From Thalassobius sp. Cn5-15 (GTDB lineage: Bacteria > Pseudomonadota > Alphaproteobacteria > Rhodobacterales > Rhodobacteraceae), in NCBI RefSeq assembly GCF_022347685.1, contig NZ_JAKRGF010000008.1:62001-126000 (forward strand): 64,000 nt of DNA, read 5' to 3'. A program made the position numbers and the translations under genes. Positions 35,957-44,831 of this stretch are shown here, in pieces. Every line of letters starts with the position of its first letter. Within the stretch, counting starts at the first letter, position 1. The notes below the pieces were generated by a model. That model did not search any database, was not told where the DNA came from, and saw only the letters and a list, made by a program, of their open reading frames with translations.

Positions 35957-36076
35957 GGCGCGTATCAGGCATACCATCTGTCTCGATTGCAGTGTAATGT
36001 CGCTGAAATTGCAGGGGTGGAATGGGGCTACAGGTGCCACGGCCCGCCCAAACGACAGGATACAGGGTCTCTATCC

Positions 36077-36802
36077 ATGCCCGGAACATACCCCATTTTC
36101 GTCATCAGTCTGGAAGACGCCGCAGAACGGCGCCAGGACCTGATGGATCAACTTCAGGCACAGGGTCTGACAGCGCAGATGTTTCCCGCCATTGACGCCC
36201 GCCAAGGCGTGCCTGCCGCGCTGGAACACCTGGTGGACCGCCCGCAAACACGCAAACGCATGCGCCGCGATATGAGTGCGGGCGAATATGGCTGCGCCCT
36301 GTCCCACCGCACTCTCTATGAGAAAATCGTCACCGAAGGCCTGCCCGGCGCGATCATTCTGGAAGATGACGCCATCCCGCATCCGTCCTTTGGTGACTTC
36401 GTTCGCGCTGGCGATGCCGAAGGCAAAGATATGGTCGTGTTCGATTATATCCGTGTGTCCGTATCGCGGTGGCGCGAGCAAACCGTCACAGCAGGCGTCA
36501 AGCTGCACCAGCTTTTTGCCCGCTCCACCCGCACCACCGGCTACGCGGTATCGCAGAACGCAGCCCGAAAGCTGCTGGCCGAAACCACACCGATCTCGCA
36601 CGCAGCAGATTGGCCCTGCGATCTCTACACAGTTGGCGCTTGGGCGACCTATCCAAAGCTGATCAATCACCCTGATGAAGACGAGGTTCCCTCAACCATA
36701 AGCGCGGACCGTGCGACATTGACCCAGAAAAGCTCCAAACACCCGATGCGCCATTTCCGTGCAGAACACTGGCGCAAGAAAATCGCGAAACGCGTAGGAT
36801 AA
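36077..36802 (+). CDS. Glycosyltransferase family 25 (LPS biosynthesis) protein
   Basis: 241 residues from the ATG at 36077; the frame is open further upstream but the family N-terminus begins here (YPIFVISLEDAAERRQDLM). Other GT25 motifs are MFPAIDARQGV, SAGEYGCALSHRTLYEKIV and the acidic ILEDDAIPHPSF. Such enzymes add a hexose (often galactose) to the LPS outer core. The C-terminal part is basic. It precedes two further glycosyltransferase genes by only 4 bp in each case. Confidence 0.87.
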   Translation: MPGTYPIFVISLEDAAERRQDLMDQLQAQGLTAQMFPAIDARQGVPAALEHLVDRPQTRKRMRRDMSAGEYGCALSHRTLYEKIVTEGLPGAIILEDDAIPHPSFGDFVRAGDAEGKDMVVFDYIRVSVSRWREQTVTAGVKLHQLFARSTRTTGYAVSQNAARKLLAETTPISHAADWPCDLYTVGAWATYPKLINHPDEDEVPSTISADRATLTQKSSKHPMRHFRAEHWRKKIAKRVG

Positions 36803-36806
36803 ATCA

Positions 36807-37586
36807 TTGGAACCTGTACTGATCCTGACGATGAAATGGGGCACGCTTTATGGGCCCCATTACGTAAACAATCTGGCCCGCGGGGTGAAAAAACACCTGA
36901 AGCGCCCGCATCGTTTCATCTGTTTTACCGATGATGCAGCCGGGCTGGACGAGGGCATCGAGGCGATGCCGCTACCCGAACTGGGCCTGCCGAAGGGCCA
37001 TAAGGATACCCGTTGGCAAAAGTTGGCGCTGTTTCGCAAGGACCTGTTCGGCCTGAAAGGCACAGCGCTGTTTTTGGATCTGGATCTGGTGATCGTGGAT
37101 GATCTGGAGCCTCTGTTTGAAATGGACGGCGCCTTCCGCATTATTCGCGACGATGACCTGTTCCGCGCAAAACCATTGCGCAAGGTAAATCCGAAACGTG
37201 ATGCCTTCCTGCATTCTGTCGGCAACAGTTCTGTCTTCCGCTATGAAGTGGGGGAACACAGCTACATTCTGGACGCCTTCGTCGCCGATCCCAGCGCCGC
37301 CACCGCAGGATTTGAGATCAGTCAGCAGTTCCAGAGCGATCAATTGGCAAAACACGGCAACCTGCACTACTGGCCACAAGAATGGTGCGTCAGCTTCAAA
37401 AACCACTGTGTGCCGCGCGGTTTTTCCAGCTATTTCAACGACCCCAGTCTGCCCAAAGGTGCCCGCATCGTGGTCTTTGCCGGATCGCCCAAGATGGATG
37501 ACGCGCTGAATGGCAAAGGCGGCAAGTGGTATCGCCGGATCGGGGATGTATCGTGGTTGAAATCGCAATGGATGAATGCGGGCTAA
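36807..37586 (+). CDS. Putative glycosyltransferase (GT8-like)
   Basis: 259 residues if it starts at the TTG at 36807, which has TAGGA seven bases upstream; the ATG at 36831 would shorten it by eight residues. The DxD nucleotide-sugar motif is in LFLDLDLVIVDDLEPLFE near residue 90, and KHLKRPHRFICFTDDAAGL precedes it, as in GT8-like enzymes. FKNHCVPRGFSSYFNDPSLPKGARIVVFAGSPK (in pieces) is near the C-terminus. The gene begins 4 bp after the GT25 gene and ends 3 bp before the next transferase. Acceptor and donor sugars are unknown. Confidence 0.78.
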   Translation: MEPVLILTMKWGTLYGPHYVNNLARGVKKHLKRPHRFICFTDDAAGLDEGIEAMPLPELGLPKGHKDTRWQKLALFRKDLFGLKGTALFLDLDLVIVDDLEPLFEMDGAFRIIRDDDLFRAKPLRKVNPKRDAFLHSVGNSSVFRYEVGEHSYILDAFVADPSAATAGFEISQQFQSDQLAKHGNLHYWPQEWCVSFKNHCVPRGFSSYFNDPSLPKGARIVVFAGSPKMDDALNGKGGKWYRRIGDVSWLKSQWMNAG

Positions 37587-37589
37587 CAA

Positions 37590-38429
37590 ATGTCGAGTAA
37601 GAACTGGTTTTCCGCACTGAAATGGCGCCAGCGCGTCCGTCGCAGCCAGCATGAGCTGTCGCGTCGGCGTGTGACCCCCCGCGCGCATGGGCTGGATGCG
37701 CCGCTGGTGGTGTCCTTGACCAGTTTTCCCAAGCGCTTCGAAACGCTTCCTCTGACGTTGAAATGCCTCCTACAACAGAGTGTTAAAGCGGACGCGGTGA
37801 TCCTATGGGTCGCGCATGCGGATATGGATGCGCTCACCCCTGAGATTCTGCAGCTGCAGGAGCAGGGTTTAAGCATCCGCGCCTGTGATGAACTGCGCCC
37901 CTACAACAAACTGATCCATGCGCTGGTCGACGACCCCGACCGTTACATCGCCACGGCCGATGATGACGTCTACTATGAGGCGGACTGGCTGGAAAAACTC
38001 GTCACTGGCGCGCAGCAACACTCGCGCCATGTGATTTCGCATCGTTCACACCGCGTGGGCTATGACGCTAACGGCCAGATGCTGCCCTATGGCCAGTGGC
38101 AAAAAAACATCGGCACCGCAGGCGCTGGGGTGGATGTGTTTGCCACCGGCGTCAGCGGCGTCCTGTACCCACCACGTTGTCTGCACTCTCAGGTGACAGA
38201 CGCCGAAACCTTCACGCGGCTGTGCCCCGGTACAGATGATATCTGGTTTTACTGGATGGCCCGCATGGCAGGCACGCAAGTGCATCATCTGGGCCCCAAA
38301 CGGCGCATTCTGGAATGGCCCAGTTCGCAGGATGTCAGCCTGCGGCAAAACAATCACGGGCAGGACAACGATAATGGCAATGATCGCGCCATAGCCGAAC
38401 TTATCCGACACTTCGGACAGCCGAAATAA
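37590..38429 (+). CDS. Putative glycosyltransferase (GT2/GT-A type)
   Basis: 279 residues. After a basic N-terminus, the GT-A core has VVSLTSFPKRFETLPLTL, LLQQSVKADAVILWV and an acidic metal motif YIATADDDVYYEADWLEKLV near residue 130. The segment GTDDIWFYWMARMAGT may contain the acceptor-side acidic residues. The C-terminus is rich in Asn/Asp/Gly. It is the last gene of the surface-glycan cluster, followed by a bidirectional terminator. Confidence 0.78.
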   Translation: MSSKNWFSALKWRQRVRRSQHELSRRRVTPRAHGLDAPLVVSLTSFPKRFETLPLTLKCLLQQSVKADAVILWVAHADMDALTPEILQLQEQGLSIRACDELRPYNKLIHALVDDPDRYIATADDDVYYEADWLEKLVTGAQQHSRHVISHRSHRVGYDANGQMLPYGQWQKNIGTAGAGVDVFATGVSGVLYPPRCLHSQVTDAETFTRLCPGTDDIWFYWMARMAGTQVHHLGPKRRILEWPSSQDVSLRQNNHGQDNDNGNDRAIAELIRHFGQPK

Positions 38430-38442
38430 CACCCAAACTGAA

Positions 38443-38471
38443 AACGCCCCGAACCTCACGGCCGGGGCGTT
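38443..38471. terminator. Bidirectional terminator between the glycan cluster and the peroxiredoxin gene
   Basis: AACGCCCCG (38443-38451) pairs with CGGGGCGTT (38463-38471). On the minus strand it is followed by TTC after GCGTTTT, so it could serve both convergent genes. Confidence 0.75.
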
Positions 38472-38495
38472 CACGTTTCCGACGAGGACGAACCC

Positions 38496-39149
38496 TTAGA
38501 CAGGGTTCTTGGCAAAGCGCAGGTAGGGCAGTTTTTTGTCCAGCGCGCCGTACTTCTCTTCAGCCGCAGCGTCGTCCAGTGCCAGTGCAACGATCACGTC
38601 CTGACCGGTTTCCCAGTTGGCGGGCGTTGCCAGCGGCTGACCAAAGGTACGTTGCAAACCGTCCAGCGCGCGCAGCACCTCGGCAAAGTTGCGGCCAACC
38701 GACATCGGGTAGGTCATGGTCAGCTGCAGTTTCTTGTCCGGTGAGATGATGAAGACAGATCGCACAGTGGCGCTGTCTGCAGGGGTGCGGCCATCGGGCA
38801 GGTAGGCGTCTGCGGGCAGCATGTCGAACAGTTTCGACACTTCCAGACCTTCGTCGGCAATGATCGGGAACCCTGCAGTGGCGCCGGCGAAGCTTTCGAT
38901 GTCGCCTTTCCAGCCTTTGTGATCTTCGACGCCGTCAACGGACACGCCGATGACCTTGGTGCCGCGCTTCGCCCATTCGTCGGCCAGCTGTGCAACCGCG
39001 CCAAATTCGGTGGTGCAGACGGGGGTGAAATCCTTGGGGTGGGAAAACAGGATCGCCCAGCTGTCACCAATCCAATCGTGGAAGGAAATAGTTCCTTGAT
39101 CGGTTTCAGCAGTGAAATTCGGAACGATGTCGTTGATGCGCAGGCCCAT
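38496..39149 (-). CDS. 1-Cys peroxiredoxin (Prx6/AhpC-TSA type)
   Basis: 217 residues from the ATG at 39149, with AAAGGACA upstream; this matches the usual Prx6 length and avoids an unlikely N-terminal extension. The peroxidatic Cys is in HPKDFTPVCTTEFGAV near residue 46. SVDGVEDHKGWKGDIE and the C-terminal dimerisation domain from about 165 onward (LRALDGLQRTFGQPLATPANWE) are present. It reduces hydrogen and alkyl peroxides in the cytoplasm. It is divergent from an aldehyde dehydrogenase gene across 296 bp that contain a perfect palindrome. Confidence 0.93.
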   Translation of the reverse strand: MGLRINDIVPNFTAETDQGTISFHDWIGDSWAILFSHPKDFTPVCTTEFGAVAQLADEWAKRGTKVIGVSVDGVEDHKGWKGDIESFAGATAGFPIIADEGLEVSKLFDMLPADAYLPDGRTPADSATVRSVFIISPDKKLQLTMTYPMSVGRNFAEVLRALDGLQRTFGQPLATPANWETGQDVIVALALDDAAAEEKYGALDKKLPYLRFAKNPV

Positions 39150-39290
39150 TTCAGTGTCCTTTCGGGTCAATCTACAGAGTGGAATAGCGCGGGAGGTCAG
39201 AGATCCCGCTGATGGTGCTGACTGCATATTCACCAGCCCAGCGACGCACGCAACCGTGAATTTTCAGGACATTTCCCTTGACCTTCTGAT

Positions 39291-39304
39291 AATTTGATCA
39301 AATT
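39291..39304. promoter_or_regulatory. Perfect 14-bp palindrome in the peroxiredoxin/aldehyde dehydrogenase intergenic region
   Basis: AATTTGATCAAATT is fully self-complementary and AT-rich inside a GC-rich genome. It lies 142 bp from the peroxiredoxin start and 142 bp from the aldehyde dehydrogenase start. No further gene-like sequence is seen in this 296-bp gap. Confidence 0.45.
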
Positions 39305-39445
39305 CTGTAAGTGACGTGACCACACGGTCTTGCGCGTGCTGAAAACGCCTGACACAGTGCGCGGGAATCTGGCTGGATTTCACCATACTTACGGTGGTCC
39401 TGCGCGAAAACAACCTACGCTTTAGCGTCTCATGGAGGTCATCTT

Positions 39446-40885
39446 ATGATCGAGAAACGTCAGTTCTATATCAACGGCGCCTGGGTAAACCCGATTGAAG
39501 GCAAGGATCACAACGTCATTGATCCCTCCACCGAGGAGGCCTGCGCTGTTATCTCTATGGGCGGTGCTGCCGACGTAGATGCCGCAGTTGCTGCCGCCAA
39601 AGCCGCGTTCCCTGCGTGGATGAACACCCCAGTCGAAGAGCGTATCGCGCTGGTGGAGACATTCCTCGAGATTTACCAGCGCCGCAGCGACGAAATGGGC
39701 GCGGCGATTTCGCTGGAAATGGGTGCGCCGATTGATATGGCCAAAGCGTCGCAAGCGGGTGCTGGATCCTACCACGCCGCAAACTTCATCAAGGCGGCAA
39801 AGAACTTCGATTTCTTCAAACCGCTGGGGGCCCATGCCCCGAACGACCGTATCGCGATGGAAGCGGTCGGCGTCTGCGCCCTGATCACCCCGTGGAACTG
39901 GCCGATGAATCAGGTGGTGTTGAAAGTGATCGCCGCAGCGATCGCAGGCTGCACCATGGTTCTGAAGCCCTCTGAGGAAAGCCCGCTGAACGCCATGCTG
40001 TTCGCCGAGTTCATGGACGAAGCAGGTTTCCCCGCCGGTGTATTCAACCTGGTGAACGGCGACGGTGTTGGTGTTGGCACCGCGCTGACCGGACACAAAG
40101 ACGTGGATATGGTGTCCTTCACCGGTTCCACCCGTGCTGGCATCGCCATTTCGCAGAACGCCGCGCTGACGCTGAAACGTGTGCATCTGGAACTGGGTGG
40201 CAAGGGCGCGAACCTGCTGTTTGCCGACGCGGATGAAAAGGCCGTGAAACGCAGCGTGCGCCGGATGATGGAAAACTCCGGCCAAAGTTGTAACGCCCCA
40301 AGCCGCATGATGGTGGAGCGCAGCATTTATGACCGCGTCGTCGATGAGGCGGCAGAGGTTGCCGGCAGCATTAAGGTGGCCAGCGCCCATGAGGCAGGCA
40401 ACCACATCGGCCCCGTGGTGAATGAGGCCCAGTGGAACAAAATTCAGGGCCTGATCCAGCAAGGCATTGACGAAGGCGCCCGTGTCGTCGCCGGTGGTCT
40501 GGGCCGCCCGGAGGGCCTGAACAAAGGCTTCTTCGTTCGCCCGACGATCTTTGCCGATGTAACCAACGACATGACCATCGCACAGGAAGAAATCTTTGGC
40601 CCCGTGATGGCGATCATTCCCTTCGACACCGAAGAGGGCGCGGTAGAGATGGCCAATGACACCGTCTACGGCCTGACCAACTACATCCAGACGCAGGATG
40701 GTGAGCGCGCGAACCGCATTTCACGCCAGCTGCGCTCGGGCATGGTGGAAATCAACGGCAAAAGCCGCGGCGCTGGTGCACCCTTTGGCGGTATGAAACA
40801 ATCCGGCAATGGTCGCGAAGGCGGCAGCTGGGGGATTGAGGACTTCCTCGAGGTGAAATCCATCGCCGGCTGGACTGAGGCGTAA
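39446..40885 (+). CDS. NAD(P)+-dependent aldehyde dehydrogenase
   Basis: 479 residues, a single complete ALDH domain. Motifs: ALITPWNWPMNQ near residue 150, FTGSTRAGI (cofactor binding), general-base Glu in HLELGGKGANLLFADAD near 250, catalytic Cys in ENSGQSCNAPSRM near 284, and PFGGMKQSGNGREGG near the C-terminus. It resembles broad-specificity ALDHs. The start has GGAGG upstream (CATGGAGGTCATC). Monocistronic, with its own terminator. Confidence 0.94.
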   Translation: MIEKRQFYINGAWVNPIEGKDHNVIDPSTEEACAVISMGGAADVDAAVAAAKAAFPAWMNTPVEERIALVETFLEIYQRRSDEMGAAISLEMGAPIDMAKASQAGAGSYHAANFIKAAKNFDFFKPLGAHAPNDRIAMEAVGVCALITPWNWPMNQVVLKVIAAAIAGCTMVLKPSEESPLNAMLFAEFMDEAGFPAGVFNLVNGDGVGVGTALTGHKDVDMVSFTGSTRAGIAISQNAALTLKRVHLELGGKGANLLFADADEKAVKRSVRRMMENSGQSCNAPSRMMVERSIYDRVVDEAAEVAGSIKVASAHEAGNHIGPVVNEAQWNKIQGLIQQGIDEGARVVAGGLGRPEGLNKGFFVRPTIFADVTNDMTIAQEEIFGPVMAIIPFDTEEGAVEMANDTVYGLTNYIQTQDGERANRISRQLRSGMVEINGKSRGAGAPFGGMKQSGNGREGGSWGIEDFLEVKSIAGWTEA

Positions 40886-40908
40886 GCCGTAGGTCAACGA
40901 CACACAGG

Positions 40909-40938
40909 AAACCGGGCCGGAAACGTCCCGGTTTTTTT
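40909..40938 (+). terminator. Rho-independent terminator of the aldehyde dehydrogenase gene
   Basis: AAACCGGG and CCCGGTTT flank a 10-nt loop and are followed by a run of T (seven in total). Confidence 0.88.
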
Positions 40939-40965
40939 ATTGGCAGTTAGTCCGAATTCTGAGAA

Positions 40966-41616
40966 TCAAAACGGCGCTTTTGCCCTAAACGACATACCCT
41001 TCCCGCTTTCGGGATGGTTCACCCGCAACTCTTCGGAATGCAGCATCAGGCGGGGATGCTCCGCGGCCTCCCCTGTGGCGTAAAGCGGATCACCAAGGAT
41101 CACATGCCCTAGCGACAGCATGTGAACGCGCAGCTGATGGCTGCGGCCCGTCTTCGGCGTCAGCCGCACGCGGGTCTCAGCATCTGATGCTTTCAGCACC
41201 CGCCACAGTGTCACGGCCTCTTTGCCCGTTTCATGGCACACCATCTGGCGCGGGCGGTTGGGCCAGTCGACGATCAGCGGCAGATCAATGGTGCCTGTCT
41301 TCTCCTCGATCCGGCCATGAACCCGGGCGACATAGCTTTTCTTCGTCGTGCGCTTTTCAAACTGCATAGACAGATTGCGCTGTGCGTGTGGGGTGAGGCC
41401 AAAGATCATCACCCCAGAGGTGTCACGGTCCAGCCGGTGCACCAAAAGCGCCTGCGGAAACACCGCCTGCACACGACTCAGCAGGCAATCAGATAAATGT
41501 TCGCCACGCCCCGGCACAGACAAGAGGCCGGAGGGTTTGTTGACCACCACGATCTCATGATCCTCATGCAGGATCTCCAGCGGGTCATTCGGCGGGGCGT
41601 AGGGTGTGATTTCCAT
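40966..41616 (-). CDS. RluA-family pseudouridine synthase
   Basis: 216 residues, compact, without an S4 domain. The catalytic motif is LLVHRLDRDTSGVMIFG with the nucleophilic Asp near residue 66. RTTKKSYVARVHG, TPKTGRSHQLRVHMLSLGHVILGDPLY and the C-terminal MLHSEELRVNHP are typical. The size fits RluA/TruC-like enzymes that modify 23S rRNA U746 and/or tRNA U32. The site cannot be decided from sequence alone. It lies 36 bp downstream of the rarD-like gene. Confidence 0.9.
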   Translation of the reverse strand: MEITPYAPPNDPLEILHEDHEIVVVNKPSGLLSVPGRGEHLSDCLLSRVQAVFPQALLVHRLDRDTSGVMIFGLTPHAQRNLSMQFEKRTTKKSYVARVHGRIEEKTGTIDLPLIVDWPNRPRQMVCHETGKEAVTLWRVLKASDAETRVRLTPKTGRSHQLRVHMLSLGHVILGDPLYATGEAAEHPRLMLHSEELRVNHPESGKGMSFRAKAPF

Positions 41617-41652
41617 GGCCCGCTGATACGACGGCGCGCGCGTGCAGGCAAG

Positions 41653-42555
41653 TTAGCCGCGTGATTTGCGCAATCCCCGCACCATCGGCACCGTGTAGAC
41701 CACCAGCGCGGCCCAGATCAGCGGGAAGGCGATCATCCGCGCCTGTCCCATGGGTTCGCCAAAGACGAACACAGCGACAAGGAAGATCATCGTCGGCGCA
41801 ACATATTGCAGGATGCCGATGGTCGACAACTTCAGCAGTTTGGCACCGTTCGCATAAAGTAGAAGTGGAATGGCCGTCATTGGACCTAGCCCAATCAGCA
41901 ATACCGTCGTGCCAGCACCGCTGGTGAAGTGGCCCTGACCCGTTGCCGCCAGATAGCCGAGAAAGCCGATGCCGAAGGGCAATAGAATAAGCACTTCCAG
42001 CAGGAAACCCTGATTGGGACCAATGGGCAGCGATTTCTTAAAGAAGGCGTAGAACCCCCACGTCACTGTCAGGCCGACGGCGGGCCACGGCAGGGTGCCC
42101 GCATCATACCACAGCACGCTAACGGCAGCAGCAGCCAGTGCAATGGCAATCCACTGGGTGCGGCTCAACCCCTCACCCAGCAGCACCGCGCCGATGGCGA
42201 CAGAAAACAGCGGGTTGATATAATAGCCAAGTGCAGCATCAAGCGCCCGATCAGCAGAAATCGACCAAATGTAAATGCCCCAGTTAACCGAGATTAGCAG
42301 GGCGGTAACACAGGCCATGGCCAGCATGCGTGGCGCGCGCAGCGCAGCAATCAAATCCGCCGTACGCCGCCGGTAAAATAGCAGCGTCGCCGCAACAGGC
42401 ACCGCCCAAACAACGCGGTGCGCCACCACCTCAATCGCTGGGATATGTTCCACCGCTTTCATATAGATCGGCAGAAAACCCCAAATGAAATAAGCACCAA
42501 AGGCATATAGCAGCCCCTGCGGGGTATCGACGTTCTGTGCTCGTTTGTCTGCCAT
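41653..42555 (-). CDS. rarD: RarD-type EamA-family transporter
   Basis: 300 residues with about ten predicted membrane helices in two EamA repeats. RarD hallmarks: the N-terminal GLLYAFGAYFIWGFLPIYMKAVEHIPAIEVVAHRVVWAVP (in pieces) and the later WGFYAFFKKSLPIGPNQGFLLE, plus LQYVAPTMIFLVAVFVFGEP. The RarD subgroup of the drug/metabolite transporter superfamily is poorly characterised and its substrate is unknown. The ATG at 42555 has AGGAGAGAG upstream. Confidence 0.92.
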   Translation of the reverse strand: MADKRAQNVDTPQGLLYAFGAYFIWGFLPIYMKAVEHIPAIEVVAHRVVWAVPVAATLLFYRRRTADLIAALRAPRMLAMACVTALLISVNWGIYIWSISADRALDAALGYYINPLFSVAIGAVLLGEGLSRTQWIAIALAAAAVSVLWYDAGTLPWPAVGLTVTWGFYAFFKKSLPIGPNQGFLLEVLILLPFGIGFLGYLAATGQGHFTSGAGTTVLLIGLGPMTAIPLLLYANGAKLLKLSTIGILQYVAPTMIFLVAVFVFGEPMGQARMIAFPLIWAALVVYTVPMVRGLRKSRG

Positions 42556-42604
42556 GGGCTCTCTCCTCTTGGGTTCGCCCTATCGGTTGCATCAGCAAAA
42601 GGGA

Positions 42605-42624
42605 AGACCGCAGATTTGCGGTCT
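42605..42624 (-). terminator. Hairpin terminator after the GFA-family gene
   Basis: AGACCGCA and TGCGGTCT form a perfect 8-bp stem with a 4-nt loop, 23 bp after the GFA-family stop; on the minus strand TTCCCTTTTG follows. Confidence 0.65.
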
Positions 42625-42646
42625 GAGCGACAGCCTCCCGTTCCTG

Positions 42647-43030
42647 TCAACGCTCCTGAATAAGGCCATCGTTTAACGGATAGTAATCGGCCTTTTCCGA
42701 CACGAAGATATTGCGCCCCAATGCAACCCCGGTCGGCCCGTCAACTGATCCAAGAGCAAAGCTGATGAAATCAGGGTGCCCCACCCCAACCCAGAACAGG
42801 AATGATCCACAATCTGGACATATCCCTCGCTCTGCCTGCTCACTCAACCGCAGCCATTTGACCGGTCCGGTCATCTCAAAACTCGTTCGCGGCACATGGG
42901 CAGAGGCCCAGGCATGCCCCGACATCTTTCGACACTGACTGCAATGACAGACCGCCGCGCCCTTGGGTGTGGCGCGGCAGGTAAACTGAATCTGCCCGCA
43001 GGCGCAGCTGCCATTTAGCACATCTGTCAT
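42647..43030 (-). CDS. GFA (glutathione-dependent formaldehyde-activating) family protein
   Basis: 127 residues with the zinc-binding cysteines of the family: CACGQIQFTC, CHCSQCRKMSG and CPDCGSFLFW. The name derives from the Paracoccus Gfa enzyme, which was proposed to speed formation of S-hydroxymethylglutathione, but most homologues are uncharacterised zinc proteins. It lies 15 bp downstream of the free-methionine-sulfoxide reductase gene and may be cotranscribed with it. Confidence 0.87.
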   Translation of the reverse strand: MTDVLNGSCACGQIQFTCRATPKGAAVCHCSQCRKMSGHAWASAHVPRTSFEMTGPVKWLRLSEQAERGICPDCGSFLFWVGVGHPDFISFALGSVDGPTGVALGRNIFVSEKADYYPLNDGLIQER

Positions 43031-43045
43031 CTCATTCTCACAACA

Positions 43046-43507
43046 TCAGCGCTTTGATACGGCAAAGCTGTGCTTGAGGATCAGCGCCAGTTGATCGGCG
43101 TCTTCCTGCGTGAAGGCATCGCGCAGATCACTGTCCAGATCAAAGACCCCGATCAGCTGCCCTGCACCGTTCCAAACTGGCAGCACCAGTTCTGATCGGG
43201 TGGAGGAAGCGCAGGCGATGTGGCCGGGGAACGCCTCTACATCAGGGACCAGCTGCACCTCGCCGGTGCGGGCCGCTGCACCGCAAACACCGCGGGCAAA
43301 CGGAATCACCAAACAGCCATGGCCGCCCTGATAGGGTCCGATTTTCAGCAACTCTGGCTCGGTCACCCGGTAAAAGCCGGTCCAATTGAACCGATCGTCG
43401 CTATGGTGCACCTCGCAGGCGAGGGTGGCCATGATGGCCACTTCGTCTGTTTCGCCCTCAACCAAAGAGGCAATGGTTTTGGTCAGATCGTCGTAGTTAA
43501 CGCGCAT
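43046..43507 (-). CDS. msrC: Free methionine-(R)-sulfoxide reductase (GAF-domain)
   Basis: 153 residues from the ATG at 43507 (MRVNYDDLTKTIASLVEG), with AGGAGAAGAG upstream. It has a single GAF domain with the fRMsr pattern: FNWTGFYRV, GPYQGGHGCLVIPFARGVCGAAA and EAFPGHIACASSTRSELVLPV. The three Cys in GHGC, GVCG and HIAC correspond to the redox cysteines of E. coli MsrC. It reduces free Met-R-sulfoxide with thioredoxin as reductant and so protects against oxidation. Confidence 0.92.
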   Translation of the reverse strand: MRVNYDDLTKTIASLVEGETDEVAIMATLACEVHHSDDRFNWTGFYRVTEPELLKIGPYQGGHGCLVIPFARGVCGAAARTGEVQLVPDVEAFPGHIACASSTRSELVLPVWNGAGQLIGVFDLDSDLRDAFTQEDADQLALILKHSFAVSKR

Positions 43508-43527
43508 GTCTCTTCTCCTGACATATT

Positions 43528-43582
43528 CTGACGCAGGGGGCTGGGAATGTGGCGCCAAACTCCACAACCTTTCCTGCGTCAG
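43528..43582. repeat. Long imperfect hairpin between the thiolase and msrC genes
   Basis: CTGACGCAGG (43528-43537) and CCTGCGTCAG (43573-43582) are perfect 10-bp arms. An inner TGTGG (43548-43552) pairs with CCACA (43562-43566). There is no T-run after it on the minus strand. It could be a processing or attenuation structure in the thiolase-msrC transcript. Confidence 0.6.
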
Positions 43583-43590
43583 GCAAGGTG

Positions 43591-44763
43591 TCAGTCCCGT
43601 TCGATTGCAATTGCGGTGCCTTCGCCACCGCCAATGCAGATCGCTGCGACACCGCGTTTCAGACCACGTTTTTCCATCGCATTCAACAGCGTCACCAGAA
43701 TACGTGCGCCTGACGCGCCGATGGGGTGACCCAGCGCGCAGGCCCCGCCATTGACGTTCACCTTGTCACGCGCAATGCCGAGTTCCCGCATGAAGGCCAT
43801 AGGCACCACAGCGAAGGCCTCATTCACCTCCCACAGGTCCACATCCTCAACCGACCACCCCAGACGATCGAGCAGTTTACGCGCCGCAGGTACCGGCGCG
43901 GTGGGGAAGAGCGAAGGCGCATGAGCATGGCTGGCGTGGCCCAGAATGCGGGCGCGAACCTGCAAGCCTTGCGCTGCTGCCGCCTCGGCCGAGGCTATGA
44001 CCAACGCTGCCGCGCCATCCGAAATTGACGAGGCATTTGCCGCCGTCACCGTGCCGTCCTTGCGGAACGCAGGTTTTAATTGCGGGATCTTCTCGGGGCG
44101 TGCTTTGGCGGGCTGTTCATCCGCAGTGATGACCTGATCACCTTTGCGGGTTTTCAGGGTAACGGGCGTAATCTCCCCATCAAACGCACCCGCTTTTTCA
44201 GCCTCCAAAGCGTTGGAAAGCGAGCCAAGCGCATAAGCATCCTGTTCCTCACGGGTGAACTGGAACGCCTCGGCACAGTCTTCGGCGAAAGTGCCCATAA
44301 GGCGGCCCTTGTCATAGGCGTCTTCCAGACCATCAAGGAACATGTGATCCAGCATCTGCTGGTGGCCGATCCGCGCGCCCGCGCGCATCTTGGGCGCCAG
44401 ATAGGGTGCGTTTGACATGCTCTCCATCCCGCCGGCAATCATCGTATCGGCGTGACCCAATGCAATCTGGTCAAAGGCCATCATCGCCGCCTTCATGCCC
44501 GATCCGCACATCTTGTTCAGCGTGGTGGCGGGCACCTCTTCGCCCAAACCACCGGCAAAACCTGCCTGACGCGCAGGCGCCTGCCCCTGACCTGCAGGTA
44601 AAACGCAGCCCATAAGCACCTCATCCACGGTGCCAGCACCTGCATCAGACAATGCCGCACGGATCGCTGCACCGCCAAGTGTTGCGGCCTCTACCCCGTC
44701 AAAGACGCCTTGAAAACCGCCCATAGGCGTGCGCGCAGCACCTGCGATAACCACTGATTTCAT
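43591..44763 (-). CDS. Acetyl-CoA C-acyltransferase (thiolase)
   Basis: 390 residues from the ATG at 44763; in-frame sequence upstream is not family-like. The acyl-accepting Cys is in [11 protein letters not shown] near residue 87. The C-terminal active-site motifs are [20 protein letters not shown] (His) and [15 protein letters not shown] (Cys/His region). It condenses or cleaves acyl-CoA in beta-oxidation or PHB/acetoacetyl-CoA metabolism; the direction cannot be told. A TetR-like palindrome lies about 70 bp upstream. Confidence 0.94.
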   Translation of the reverse strand: MKSVVIAGAARTPMGGFQGVFDGVEAATLGGAAIRAALSDAGAGTVDEVLMGCVLPAGQGQAPARQAGFAGGLGEEVPATTLNKMCGSGMKAAMMAFDQIALGHADTMIAGGMESMSNAPYLAPKMRAGARIGHQQMLDHMFLDGLEDAYDKGRLMGTFAEDCAEAFQFTREEQDAYALGSLSNALEAEKAGAFDGEITPVTLKTRKGDQVITADEQPAKARPEKIPQLKPAFRKDGTVTAANASSISDGAAALVIASAEAAAAQGLQVRARILGHASHAHAPSLFPTAPVPAARKLLDRLGWSVEDVDLWEVNEAFAVVPMAFMRELGIARDKVNVNGGACALGHPIGASGARILVTLLNAMEKRGLKRGVAAICIGGGEGTAIAIERD

Positions 44764-44831
44764 CTCTTGATCCTCCTCCACATCGGTTTGCACAGGTTCA
44801 GCAGACCGAATTTGATGCTATTGTGCATTAA

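Noticed and set aside
39422-40462. 346-codon open frame on the minus strand
   Set aside because: It is antisense to the aldehyde dehydrogenase gene; no domain seen.
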